In this document: in pieces, positions 46,426 to 55,495 of the stretch | Position numbering within the stretch: position 1 is the first letter of the stretch | Layout: each line of letters begins with the position of its first letter | DNA from: Cysteiniphilum halobium | GTDB lineage: Bacteria > Pseudomonadota > Gammaproteobacteria > Francisellales > Francisellaceae | Assembly (NCBI RefSeq): GCF_003574425.1 | Contig: NZ_QLIU01000028.1 | Coordinates: forward strand, 1-64,000 | DNA length: 64,000 nt | Direction of reading: 5' to 3' | Made by a program: the position numbers and the translations under genes | Notes under the pieces: model-generated | The model's database searches: none | Told to the model about the DNA's origin: nothing | The model's input: the letters and a program-made list of their open reading frames with translations, nothing else

Positions 46426-47655
46426 ATGTTTAAATCAGTACTTGTATTTATTTTAGCCGCACTGTTTCTTTTTTTTGAAATGGCGCTTCAAGTCTCTCCA
46501 GGCATTATGACCGAAAACCTCATGAGTAGCTTACACATTGATATATTCTGGCTTGGTGTCACCTCTGGGGCTTATTTTATTACGTATACTTTAATGCAGA
46601 TTCCAACAGGTCTAATCTATGATCGATTCTCCGCACGTAACGTGATTATGCTACCACTTTTAATTTGTGTTATTGGCGGATTTCTATTTGGGTTAGCACC
46701 AAACTTTTATCTTGCAGCTTGCGCACGTATTTTTATGGGCTTTGGCTCAGCCTTTGCTTTTATTGGTGTCCTTGTCGTTGCCAGTCATGTTTTGAGTAAA
46801 CGCTATTTCACTTTAATTGCAGGTGTTATTCAAATGCTTGCAGCATTGGGTGCTATGTGTGGTGCTTTACCACTTATCCCACTGATTGATCACTTTGGCT
46901 GGCGCGCAACAATGATGATTATCAGCGGCTTTGGTTTGATTCTACTGATGATCATGTTTTTCTATCTAAAGCTTCCCAACAAACATCTAACAACTAAACC
47001 CGTAACAAGTTTATGGCTTACTTTCAAGTCTGTTGCTCGCCAATCTCAAACGTGGATGATTGCAATTTATGCTTGTTTACTGTGGATGCCAATGGCAGTT
47101 GTTGCTTCACTTTATGGCATTCCTTATGTTGAACAGTATTTTAATGTTCCTTTTTCAGTTGCCGCAACCATTGTTACTTTCATGTGGGTTGGCATTGCCG
47201 TTGGTAGTCCTTTATTCGGCTTTCTTGCCGATAAAATGGGGCATGTCAAGCCCATACTTGTTCTTTGCGCAGTACTTGGTGTCATTGCTTTTGGGTTTAT
47301 TACGTTAGCACCAATTACTAATGTAACAGTCCTTATTATATTATTTTTTACAGCAAGTGCTGCGTGTGCTGGACAAGCATTAAGCTTCTCTTTGGTCTCA
47401 TGCAACAATAAACTTGAACATCGCGCTACTGCTATTGGTTTTAATAATATGGCCGTTGTTATTTCAGGTTTTATTTTTCAGCCATTTGTTGGCTATGTCA
47501 TCCGCGCAAGTCAATCACAAGCAGCAATAAACTATCTATATGTTGGTTCTAGCTATCATAACGGCATGATCGTTGTATTATTTGCCTATTTGACTGCTAG
47601 CATGGCTGTTATTTTTTTGATTAAAATGCCGCGTATCATTAGCGATATGGCTTAA
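46426..47655 (+). CDS. MFS transporter
   Basis: 409 residues, 12 membrane segments. MTENLMSSLHI near the start, the GLIYDRFSARNVI loop, ARIFMGFGSAFAFIGVLVVASHV and, in the second half, GFLADKMGHVKP are typical MFS features; the first half resembles the carrier at 16354, so the two are distant paralogues of the phthalate-permease-like group. Substrate unknown. It has its own long upstream region. Its last bases overlap the convergent lysP by four. Confidence 0.87.
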   Translation: MFKSVLVFILAALFLFFEMALQVSPGIMTENLMSSLHIDIFWLGVTSGAYFITYTLMQIPTGLIYDRFSARNVIMLPLLICVIGGFLFGLAPNFYLAACARIFMGFGSAFAFIGVLVVASHVLSKRYFTLIAGVIQMLAALGAMCGALPLIPLIDHFGWRATMMIISGFGLILLMIMFFYLKLPNKHLTTKPVTSLWLTFKSVARQSQTWMIAIYACLLWMPMAVVASLYGIPYVEQYFNVPFSVAATIVTFMWVGIAVGSPLFGFLADKMGHVKPILVLCAVLGVIAFGFITLAPITNVTVLIILFFTASAACAGQALSFSLVSCNNKLEHRATAIGFNNMAVVISGFIFQPFVGYVIRASQSQAAINYLYVGSSYHNGMIVVLFAYLTASMAVIFLIKMPRIISDMA

Positions 47656-49115
47656 AATGCACTTTGATGCGCTTCTTTATGGAAAAAATCAATATCAGAC
47701 GTCTTAGAGCGTGCAAACTTTGTACGCTTACGCCATTTGTATCCCAAATATAAAACAATAAATAAAATAACCCCACTATAAGTTGCAAAGAAAGCCCCCC
47801 ACGTTGCCGTGCCTGATATTACTTGTTCGACTTGTGCGCCAAACATCATAATAATCAAAGCAATAATCGAAATAATCGGACCATATGGGTAAAACTTTGA
47901 TTTATAAGTCAAATCATTCAATGAGCGCCCTTGTTTGATATATGCGCGGCGAAAACGTAAATGACTAATAGAAATACTCAACCAACCTATGTATCCAGAT
48001 AAACTAATCAAGTTAACCAACCAGTTAAAAATTGCACCATTACCGATAAAAGACGCTAAGAAAAAGGTTGCACCCAAAATAGAAGTTACTAGTACACCAA
48101 TGACAGGCACACCGCGACGATTGGTTTTGGATAAGACTTTAGGCGCCTGCTTAGATTTAGATAAATACCATAAGGTACGTGATGACGTATAAATACACGA
48201 ATTAGCTGCTGACAAAACAGCAGTTACCAAAACAATATTAACGAGGGTTGCTGCATAGGTGAATCCAGTACTTTGAAAGACCATGGTAAATGGGCTCATG
48301 GCTACATTAGACTCAGGATTAGCTAACCAACTTGCTGTATAGGGAACCAAAAAGCCAATGATACCTAATGCGCATATATAAAATAAGGTTAATCGCCAAA
48401 AAGTGCTACGAATCGCTCTGGGGATTGCTTTTCTTGGATCTTTTGCTTCCCCTGCTGCAACACCCACGATTTCAGTACCTTGAAAGGAATACCCTGCAAT
48501 CAAAAACACGCCTAAAATCGTAAACAACCCACCATTAAATGGCGCATCTGCAACATGCCAGTTTTGAAACCCAACAGCATGACCATTCTCACTAATACCA
48601 AAAATAGCCAACGCGCCGACTAAAATAAAAATGATCACAAAGGATACTTTAATAAATGACAACCAGTATTCTGACTCGCCATACATTGATACCGAAAATA
48701 AATTAACAGCAAGAATAATGACAAAGAAAATAGCACTCCATAACACCACAGGTATCTCAGGAAACCAAAACTGCATCAATAATCCCGCACCCAGTAAATC
48801 AGCAGAGATTGTCATCGCCCAGTTAAACCAATAATTCCAACCCATGGCAAATCCAAGCGCTGGATCGACAAACTTCTCTGAATACTTGTTAAACGAGCCT
48901 GTGCATGGCGCATAAGTTGACATCTCACCTAGACTGGTCATCAACATATATACAATCAATGCAACTAGCGCATAACCAATCAACGCGCCACCTGGTCCTG
49001 CCTGCGAAATCGCTGATCCACTTGCAAGAAATAATCCAGTACCAATGGTGCCACCTAACGCAATCATCGTTAAATGACGCGTTTTTAAATCGCGTTTTAA
49101 TTTAGTTGATTTCAT
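47652..49115 (-). CDS. lysP: amino acid permease, LysP-like
   Basis: 487 residues, amino acid/polyamine/organocation family with 12 membrane segments. The start KRDLKTRHLTMIALGGTIGTGLF and later FQGTEIVGVAAGEAKDPRKAIPRA, SPFTMVFQ and ISHLRFRRAYIKQGRSLNDL are very close to E. coli LysP, the lysine-specific permease. Specificity for lysine is inferred from this similarity. The ATG at 49115 follows AAGGGGAAAGGT. No lysine riboswitch-like sequence was recognised upstream. Confidence 0.85.
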   Translation of the reverse strand: MKSTKLKRDLKTRHLTMIALGGTIGTGLFLASGSAISQAGPGGALIGYALVALIVYMLMTSLGEMSTYAPCTGSFNKYSEKFVDPALGFAMGWNYWFNWAMTISADLLGAGLLMQFWFPEIPVVLWSAIFFVIILAVNLFSVSMYGESEYWLSFIKVSFVIIFILVGALAIFGISENGHAVGFQNWHVADAPFNGGLFTILGVFLIAGYSFQGTEIVGVAAGEAKDPRKAIPRAIRSTFWRLTLFYICALGIIGFLVPYTASWLANPESNVAMSPFTMVFQSTGFTYAATLVNIVLVTAVLSAANSCIYTSSRTLWYLSKSKQAPKVLSKTNRRGVPVIGVLVTSILGATFFLASFIGNGAIFNWLVNLISLSGYIGWLSISISHLRFRRAYIKQGRSLNDLTYKSKFYPYGPIISIIALIIMMFGAQVEQVISGTATWGAFFATYSGVILFIVLYLGYKWRKRTKFARSKTSDIDFFHKEAHQSAF

Positions 49116-49371
49116 ACCTTTCCCCTTAATTTAATGTAATACACCGAAAATTTAAGTGTACTTGATAACATTCAGCAATATCCTATTCATCAGTCCTCAC
49201 AGTAATTTACCGAAAAAAGTGAGCATGCGCGACAAAAATATCGGACAATTGTTATAAAAATTACATAAAAATGATAGCGCCTTTAAAAGGAAGAAAATAA
49301 ACAAATAAAAATCAAAGTAGAGCAAATACCATTATAAAATCAGACTATTAACACCCATATGCGTTAACCAT
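49116..49371. other. intergenic region between lysP and bioD
   Basis: 256 bp, AT-rich. It contains the lysP promoter region (minus strand) and the end of the bio operon. No frame, tRNA or convincing terminator was recognised. A CCTTTTAAAGG inverted sequence near 49279-49290 is the only clear symmetry. Confidence 0.4.
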
Positions 49372-50025
49372 TTACAGATTAAATTGAATGTCAGTTATTT
49401 TAGGGATATTTAACATTCGCTCCAATGTTAGAATATTCTCTTTCAAAACATGCATACCAGGATCAATGCAATTAGCAATCCAGCCAATACAAGGGATCTG
49501 CTGTTGTTTTAAATAGCTTTCTGTTAATAAGGCATGATTAATACAGCCAAGCTTCATACCGACAACCAAAAGCACAGGGATATCCAATACCTTTAAGTAA
49601 TCCACCCATGTTTCCTGATAGTTCAGCGGTGTTAATAAACCTCCTGCTCCCTCAATAAAGGTAATATCACTATTGATTTGTGCTAGAGAATGTTTGGTTT
49701 GCACAATGAGTTTTTCAACATTTAATATGCTATTTTCTTGCTCTGCGGCAATGTGTGGTGCAATTGCTGGTTCATAGACATTGGGGTTTATCCATTCATA
49801 AGGAAGTGACATAGAAGACGCTTTTTGCAAAGCCAACGCATCTTCATTGACTAAGTGACCATCTTTAATAAAGGCACCTGACGCCATTGGTTTTAATCCA
49901 GCAACTGTTAAGCCCTGCTTCTTTAATTGATTCATCAAGTATACACATACATAAGTTTTACCAACTTCGGTATCAGTACCGATAATGGCGATTCTCTTAT
50001 GATGTTTTAATAAAGTTATATTCAT
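49372..50025 (-). CDS. bioD: dethiobiotin synthetase
   Basis: ATP-dependent ring closure of diaminopelargonate to dethiobiotin. 217 residues. The P-loop IIGTDTEVGKTYV is at about 14-26, with the BioD-typical GLKPMASG (substrate lysine) near 43, EGAGGLLTPL near 125, and LVVGMKLGCINHALLT. AAGGA precedes the ATG at 50025. It is separated from bioC by 318 bp of repeats, unlike the other overlapping bio genes. Confidence 0.95.
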   Translation of the reverse strand: MNITLLKHHKRIAIIGTDTEVGKTYVCVYLMNQLKKQGLTVAGLKPMASGAFIKDGHLVNEDALALQKASSMSLPYEWINPNVYEPAIAPHIAAEQENSILNVEKLIVQTKHSLAQINSDITFIEGAGGLLTPLNYQETWVDYLKVLDIPVLLVVGMKLGCINHALLTESYLKQQQIPCIGWIANCIDPGMHVLKENILTLERMLNIPKITDIQFNL

Positions 50026-50099
50026 CTGTTTTCCTTATTGTGTTTAATGTTTTACCACAGGGCATATGCAATACATTCCTACGGTATTTGGTAATAACA

Positions 50100-50347
50100 G
50101 AACCCGCCGTAGAGGAAATTCACGAATTGCCTGATTATACACGGGGTAATTCGTGAATTACCCCTACAGGAATTATTTTATAATCACACATAACCCAACC
50201 ATATAATTTTAAGGTGATGAGAGCAGTTCACAAATCGCCTAATATATGCCGAATTCATCAATTGTCGGATATACACACCATCACGGGCAATTCGTAAATT
50301 GCACGATACATATTTCATCGTAGGGGTAATTCATGAATTACCCCTAC
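50100..50347. repeat. GGGGTAATTC palindromes with duplicated bioC end
   Basis: A perfect 28-bp palindrome (50320-50347, half-site GTAGGGGTAATTCA) overlaps the bioC stop codon. A near-identical palindrome at 50143-50164 lies exactly 180 bp further downstream and is followed, like the first, by a copy of the bioC 3' end (50164-50207 against 50344-50387). Degenerate pieces (AATTGC, CACGAATTGCC, GGGCAATTCG) fill the rest of the bioC-bioD gap. Confidence 0.8.
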
Positions 50348-51123
50348 AAAGATTGTTTTATAATCACATACAATCCAACCTCATAACTTAACGTTGTCAA
50401 TTCATCCTTATCATCATGCAGATATTTCCAAAGCCTTTTTATTGCTGGTTTTTTACATCCTAAATAACTATTAACACCCGTGCTTTTTAAATGTTTAAAT
50501 TGTGCCATTCTATTAACAAACTCTAATTGAATGCTTTGTCTCTCAATGTTTAGACACCGCCAACCAAATATCTTAAAAAAAGACTGTAGCTCATGATGAT
50601 TTGTAAATGCATTAATACGCACAATTTTTTCAAGTTCTTTAAAGGTGCCATGAAGTGGAATAGAAAAGACAAATATGCCATTGATCGTTAATACTTGATC
50701 AATACGCTTGAATAACGTCAATAAACAGCTAGACCACTGTAATGCCATATTGCTATAAATAACGTTATATTTTTTTGGAGGTAATGATTGCCAAAAATGT
50801 GATTGATTAAAATCACCCTGCATAAAATTAAATATGTGCTTTGACATAGGCAATTTATCAATATATATCTCTTTGGCTTTTTCAATTAAAGCATCAGCAA
50901 TATCAACAGCATCATAAGTCAGTGGCATAAGTTTTTTTGCTATATCAATACTAGAAATGCCATCACCACAGCCTAATTCTAATATATTTTGTGTATTTTG
51001 AAATTGCACAAGATACTCAAATGCCATACCTTTTAAATGTTTATCTACCTTACGTTGCACTTGGTCATGCTGATGGTAGCTATCTTTAGCTGCACTAAAG
51101 CTTATGCGTGGTGATTTTAACAT
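50344..51123 (-). CDS. bioC: malonyl-ACP O-methyltransferase BioC
   Basis: Methylates malonyl-ACP so that it can enter fatty acid synthesis as a disguised pimelate precursor. 259 residues. FSAAKDSYHQHDQVQRKV at the start and motif I ILELGCGDG at 47-55 are intact, followed by YDAVDIADALI and the IYSNMALQWSS stretch that marks BioC. Its start overlaps the hydrolase gene by 7 bp. The last two codons and stop (LeuTAG) coincide with a palindromic repeat. Confidence 0.93.
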   Translation of the reverse strand: MLKSPRISFSAAKDSYHQHDQVQRKVDKHLKGMAFEYLVQFQNTQNILELGCGDGISSIDIAKKLMPLTYDAVDIADALIEKAKEIYIDKLPMSKHIFNFMQGDFNQSHFWQSLPPKKYNVIYSNMALQWSSCLLTLFKRIDQVLTINGIFVFSIPLHGTFKELEKIVRINAFTNHHELQSFFKIFGWRCLNIERQSIQLEFVNRMAQFKHLKSTGVNSYLGCKKPAIKRLWKYLHDDKDELTTLSYEVGLYVIIKQSL

Positions 51124-51791
51124 ACACCGGCCTCATTCAAAGCACAGTGTAATAGCTCCAGATGACTGTGATCCTTAATGAGCTTACTATTAAATAACTT
51201 AGCTAATAATACACTATTAACAATAGAATCATTTTCTGCTAGAAACACATTAATTCCAGTCTTTTTACACAAGGCAACTGCATCCGTTACGGTCATTGTT
51301 TCAGTAAAGGCAAACATCCACTTTAAATAATTTAATTGACTGTGGTATTGCTCTGCATCCGGTAATAGACAATACGGCATTAGATCTTCAAGTTTATTAA
51401 ACTTAGGAAAAGTAATAAGTTTTAAAAACTTCTGTGATAATTTATTTGGATTTAATTCATATTGTCGTACAAATGCCTGTTGTTTCTGAGCACTGGCAAA
51501 CTGCCATAATAGTGGCAACCCATAGCAATAAATACTTTTATCTTTAACCTCCAGCTTATTTTGCTGTATAAGTTTCAATAACCACAAACCACTATGTGAC
51601 CATGCATGAATGACCTTTGTTTTTGCTAGTTTTACAGATAAATACTGCAATACTTGCTCTTGATTTGCACTTGCAAAACAAGGCATATCTACACATTGCT
51701 TCGCTGAAATTTCAGGATGAAATACTTGCCATAAACTTGCTTTAAATCCCCACCCCGATAAAAATAAATGATTTTGAATATTATAAAACAC
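51117..51791 (-). CDS. putative pimeloyl-ACP methyl ester esterase (BioH-like)
   Basis: 224 residues from a GTG at 51791 that overlaps bioF by 11 bp. In this place a carboxylesterase must free pimeloyl-ACP from its methyl ester. The sequence has a small alpha/beta-hydrolase outline: LSGWGFKASLW (oxyanion), a nucleophile elbow AWSHSGLWL with Ser65 instead of GWSLGG, AENDSIV with Asp188, and DHSHLEL with His208 or His210. It is too divergent to call BioH, BioG, BioJ or BioV with confidence. The function is inferred from the operon. Confidence 0.72.
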   Translation of the reverse strand: MFYNIQNHLFLSGWGFKASLWQVFHPEISAKQCVDMPCFASANQEQVLQYLSVKLAKTKVIHAWSHSGLWLLKLIQQNKLEVKDKSIYCYGLPLLWQFASAQKQQAFVRQYELNPNKLSQKFLKLITFPKFNKLEDLMPYCLLPDAEQYHSQLNYLKWMFAFTETMTVTDAVALCKKTGINVFLAENDSIVNSVLLAKLFNSKLIKDHSHLELLHCALNEAGVC

Positions 51792-52953
51792 GCATCAATT
51801 CATCCAATAATTGTTGAATATCATGCATATCATGCAATGCTGTTAGCGATATGCGTAATCGTGCACTATTTTGCGGCACTGTAGGTGGACGAATGCAGGA
51901 AACATAAAATCCTTTATTTTTAAGTATACTTTGCACTTTTTCAGTTTGTTGATTATCGCCAATTATGATACTGCGAATCGCTGTTAGATCATGTGAAACG
52001 ACATTAAGTCCAAGCTTTTGCGCATATTGGTTAAAAAAGCTAATATTCTCAAACAGCTTTTCACGTAAGTGATCACCTTTCATTATAAGATGTAAACTGG
52101 CATTTAATGCAGCAACAATTGGAGTTGCAAGTGCCGTACTATAGATATAACTACGCGCTGTTTGCATCAACAATGTAATAAGCTTATCACTTCCACAAAC
52201 AAATGCGCCCATGGCACCTAATGCTTTACCACATGGCACTATCATGATGGGTACATCTTTAATATTTAAATTGGCATGACTTACGGCACCTTTCCCCAAT
52301 TGCCCTATCACACCAAAACCATGTGCATCATCAACAATAAGCTGCGTGTTCCCCGCACTAGCAAGCTTGGCTAAAGGTGAAATATCCCCATCCATACTAA
52401 AAACACCTTCCGTTACAACATATCTAGCCTCTGGATGCCTTTGTAAGATATCATGTAAACTATTAATACTTTGATGAGGATAACGCTTAAGCTTAGCTCC
52501 GGACAAAGCAATACCATCCAAAATAGAGGCATGAATTAATTTATCAGCAATAATTGTCTGACTATCCTTTGCTTCTTTTACTTTTCTTGCTAGCAAACTC
52601 ATTACCGCCAAATTAGCATGGTAGCCTGAGTTAAACAGTAAGGCGCGTGGATAACCGACAAATGCTGCCATATCATGCTCTAGCGACTCAATTAGATAAT
52701 GACTACCTGAGACAATAGCTGATGATGTACTGCCAATACCATAACGATCAATCGCTTGCTGTGCCTTTTTCTTAACCTCTACATGTTGTGATAATCCCAA
52801 GTAGTCATTACTACTAAAGTTTATTAAAGTGTGTTGGTCAATGTGGATAAACTTATCTTGTATTTGCGTAAACAAGCGTTGACGATAACACCCGTTTTGC
52901 TTAATTGTTGTTAAATGATCTTGATAAAGGCTATCATTCGCTAAGCAGCTCAT
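51781..52953 (-). CDS. bioF: 8-amino-7-oxononanoate synthase
   Basis: PLP enzyme joining pimeloyl-ACP and alanine. 390 residues from the ATG at 52953 with GAGGAG upstream; a GTG at 52965 is possible. [57 protein letters not shown] and the [12 protein letters not shown] stretch with the PLP lysine are all typical. It overlaps bioB by 20 bp and the hydrolase by 11 bp. Confidence 0.96.
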   Translation of the reverse strand: MSCLANDSLYQDHLTTIKQNGCYRQRLFTQIQDKFIHIDQHTLINFSSNDYLGLSQHVEVKKKAQQAIDRYGIGSTSSAIVSGSHYLIESLEHDMAAFVGYPRALLFNSGYHANLAVMSLLARKVKEAKDSQTIIADKLIHASILDGIALSGAKLKRYPHQSINSLHDILQRHPEARYVVTEGVFSMDGDISPLAKLASAGNTQLIVDDAHGFGVIGQLGKGAVSHANLNIKDVPIMIVPCGKALGAMGAFVCGSDKLITLLMQTARSYIYSTALATPIVAALNASLHLIMKGDHLREKLFENISFFNQYAQKLGLNVVSHDLTAIRSIIIGDNQQTEKVQSILKNKGFYVSCIRPPTVPQNSARLRISLTALHDMHDIQQLLDELMRVL

Positions 52954-53908
52954 GATGCTCCTCACTGTTTTTTGTTATTTTAAACCCGAGCGTATTAAGA
53001 AGTTTAAGATCATCATTTTTTGAAGGATTAGCTGCCGTTAATAGTTTATCACCATAAAAAATAGAGTTTGCACCGGCTAGAAATGCTAAAGCTTGCATTT
53101 CATCACTCATTTGCGAGCGACCTGCCGATAAGCGAACTTTTGAGCTTGGCATCAGGATCCTTGCCACAGCAATCGTGCGCACAAAGTCAAAGCTATCTAT
53201 TTCTGCTTTTTTTAGTTTATTCCCCAATGGTGTACCTGGTATTGGAATAAGCTGATTGATTGGCACACTGGCAGGTGGTGTTTTTAAGTTTGCCAAAGTC
53301 ACCAGCATTTGCAAACGATCATCAATCGTCTCACCCATCCCAAGAATTCCGCCACAGCAAACTTTCATACCAGCATTTGCGACTTCTTCCAGCGTATCCA
53401 AGCGTGACTGATAATCTCTGGTACTAATAATCTCTTTATAAAACGCCTCTGAAGTGTCCAAGTTATGATTATAATAATCAAGGCCAGCTTTGGCTAATTT
53501 CGTGGCTTGAGTTTTTGATAACATTCCTAAAGTCATACAGGTTTCTAACCCTAATGACTTAATAGATTGAATGATTTCAATCAGTTGCGGCATCGCTTTT
53601 TCAGGTGGGTTACGCCATGCTGCCCCCATACAAAAACGCTTAGCACCAAGATCCTTAGCTCTTTGAGCCTGTGCTACGATATTTTCCACATCCATTAACT
53701 TTTCTTTCTGAACACCTGCATTATAATGTCCGCTTTGTGGACAATATTTACAATCCTCAGGACAACTGCCTGTTTTAATACTTAATAATACACATAGCTC
53801 CATTTCATCGGCGAAATTCTCACGATGCACTGTTTGTGCTTCAAACAATAACGCATTAAATGGTTTATAATACAAACTTTGTGCATAATTTAAATTAATC
53901 GTTGGCAT
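52934..53908 (-). CDS. bioB: biotin synthase
   Basis: Radical SAM enzyme inserting sulfur into dethiobiotin; it carries a 4Fe-4S and a 2Fe-2S cluster. 324 residues. The radical SAM motif CPEDCKYC is at 49-56 (Cys49, 53, 56). Later cluster residues are expected in [10 protein letters not shown] and in the CMTLGML and [13 protein letters not shown] segments; [12 protein letters not shown] is also conserved. AAGGA precedes the ATG. First gene of bioBF-hydrolase-CD, divergent from bioA. Confidence 0.97.
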   Translation of the reverse strand: MPTINLNYAQSLYYKPFNALLFEAQTVHRENFADEMELCVLLSIKTGSCPEDCKYCPQSGHYNAGVQKEKLMDVENIVAQAQRAKDLGAKRFCMGAAWRNPPEKAMPQLIEIIQSIKSLGLETCMTLGMLSKTQATKLAKAGLDYYNHNLDTSEAFYKEIISTRDYQSRLDTLEEVANAGMKVCCGGILGMGETIDDRLQMLVTLANLKTPPASVPINQLIPIPGTPLGNKLKKAEIDSFDFVRTIAVARILMPSSKVRLSAGRSQMSDEMQALAFLAGANSIFYGDKLLTAANPSKNDDLKLLNTLGFKITKNSEEHHELLSE

Positions 53909-53977
53909 TCCTGCTATCCTTTATTTTTACGTTGTTACGCTTTCACATCGGCAACAATCTAGATATACTTGCCGCGT

Positions 53978-54009
53978 TAGTCAACTTATAATTTAAATAA
54001 GGTTTACAA
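53978..54009. promoter_or_regulatory. BirA-like bio operator and promoters
   Basis: GGTTTACAA (54001-54009) is a perfect BirA half-site. Fourteen bp away, TAGTCAACT (53978-53986) matches the other half (TTGTAAACC) at six of nine positions. The site overlaps a plus-strand TATAAT (53987-53992), the bioA ribosome site AAGG, and a minus-strand TTGACT (with 17-bp spacer to TAGATT) for bioB. So one site could control both directions. The use of BirA is inference. Confidence 0.6.
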
Positions 54010-54012
54010 AAA

Positions 54013-55287
54013 ATGTATTCGACCAATCTTTGGCACCCTTGCTCGCAAATGAAAGATTATGAAACATTCTCACCACTTAACATTACTAAAGCCCAAGGCA
54101 GTTTTATCTATCACAATGGCAAACCAATAATTGATGCAATCTCAAGTTGGTGGTGTAAATCACTGGGTCATTGCCATCCCTACTTACAACAAGCTTTAGT
54201 GCAGCAATTAAGCGAACTTGAGCATACTATTTTAGCTAATACAACAAACTCAGTTATCGAACAACTAACACAAAAACTATGCAAGCTTACCCATACTGAT
54301 AAGGCTCTTTTTGCCAGTGATGGCTCATGTGCTGTTGAGATGGCAATGAAAATGAGTATTCATGCACGTGTCATCAAAGGGCAGTTAAATAAAACTCACT
54401 TTGCCGCACTGCAAAACGGTTATCATGGTGAAACATGTGCCACATTAAGTGTGAGCGACTTAGGTTTGTATAAGCAAGCTTACCAATCACTGTTATTTGA
54501 GTGCACTTTCTTACAAGATATTCCTTATGTTACAGGTATTAATGACCCGCTTTGGAGTGATGCGCAGAGTGCTTGGCAAAAGTCACAAGCGCAATTAGAT
54601 GCAATTAAAGATCAACTCAATGCTGTCATTATTGAACCTCTTATTCAAGGTGCCGGTGGTATGCTGATTTACAGCAAAGATTACTTAGCAAGATTAGCTA
54701 AGTGGTGCAAAGAGAATGATATTTATTTAATTGCGGATGAAATTATGACCGGTATTGGGCGCACAGGCAAAATGCTCGCTTGTGAATATGCTGATATCAC
54801 ACCTGATTTTATCTCTTTATCCAAAGGCATTACTTCAGGCATGCTCCCTTTAAGTATTTGCTTAACACATGATGATATTTATGCCCTTTTTTATGATGAT
54901 TATGCAACACAAAAGGCCTTTATGCATTCACATACACATAGTGGTAATACATTGGCCTCAAGAGTTGCTTTAGAAACACTCTATATTTTTGAACGTGAGC
55001 ACATACTTGACTATGTTAATAAAACATTAGCGCCAACGATGCATAATATGATGCTTGAAATTGCTCAAAATACTCAAAAATTGCATAACGTTCGCAGTCT
55101 GGGTGGTGTTGTTGCCGCGGATCTAAAAACCACAGAACCACGCGCAGGTTACAAGCTGTACCAAAGAGTCATTGAAAAAGGCGCACTAATGCGTCCATTG
55201 GGGAATACCATTTATTGGTTGCCACCACTGAACACTGATATTAAGACCATTAATAAGCTAGGAGAAATATTGCTAGAGTTATTATGA
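54013..55287 (+). CDS. bioA: adenosylmethionine-8-amino-7-oxononanoate aminotransferase
   Basis: PLP aminotransferase using SAM as amino donor to make diaminopelargonate. 424 residues. WHPCSQMKDYE, DAISSWWCKSLGHCHPYL, FASDGSCAVEMAMKM, GYHGETCATLSVSD, ADEIMTGIGRTGKM and ISLSKGITSGMLPLS (PLP lysine in SKG) are the family landmarks. The W-W-C region and SDGSCAVE separate BioA from ornithine aminotransferases. Divergent from bioB over a 104-bp control region. Confidence 0.96.
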   Translation: MYSTNLWHPCSQMKDYETFSPLNITKAQGSFIYHNGKPIIDAISSWWCKSLGHCHPYLQQALVQQLSELEHTILANTTNSVIEQLTQKLCKLTHTDKALFASDGSCAVEMAMKMSIHARVIKGQLNKTHFAALQNGYHGETCATLSVSDLGLYKQAYQSLLFECTFLQDIPYVTGINDPLWSDAQSAWQKSQAQLDAIKDQLNAVIIEPLIQGAGGMLIYSKDYLARLAKWCKENDIYLIADEIMTGIGRTGKMLACEYADITPDFISLSKGITSGMLPLSICLTHDDIYALFYDDYATQKAFMHSHTHSGNTLASRVALETLYIFEREHILDYVNKTLAPTMHNMMLEIAQNTQKLHNVRSLGGVVAADLKTTEPRAGYKLYQRVIEKGALMRPLGNTIYWLPPLNTDIKTINKLGEILLELL

Positions 55288-55304
55288 AGCATCAATGTAT
55301 AAAT

Positions 55305-55370
55305 GTTGGCTGAACGTCAGTCGAAGCCATTAGTTTCTTTTCTTTCTCTTGCCTTCGACTTCGCTCAAGG
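55305..55370. repeat. divergent copy of the CTGAGC/GTCGAAG element
   Basis: GTTGGCTGAACGTCAG and TCGAAGCCAT match the reverse complement of the 25102-25263 units with three changes, and CTTCGACTTCGCTCAAGG follows about 25 bp later as the other arm. It lies between convergent bioA and trpA. Confidence 0.65.
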
Positions 55371-55382
55371 AGTGCAACGTGC

Positions 55383-55490
55383 AATAAAAAATAAATTGAA
55401 TTACAATTACCCCCTCACCCGTGCAGCAGAAGCTGCACGACCTCTCCCACAAGGGGAGAGGTAAGAAGTTGAGTCAATTTATTTTTTATT
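55383..55490. repeat. 108-bp MITE-like element with 17-bp terminal inverted repeats
   Basis: AATAAAAAATAAATTGA (55383-55399) and its exact complement (55474-55490) flank a GC-rich core (CCCCTCACCCG, AAGCTGCACGA, then CTCTCCC with GGGGAGAG). The core contains two nested hairpins, GTGCAGC/GCTGCAC and CCTCTCCC/GGGGAGAGG. No frame is present. A degenerate relative is at 18339-18425. Confidence 0.8.
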
Positions 55491-55495
55491 ATTAA

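Noticed and set aside
49116..49290. Lysine riboswitch upstream of lysP
   Set aside because: No conserved L-box core could be found in the leader.
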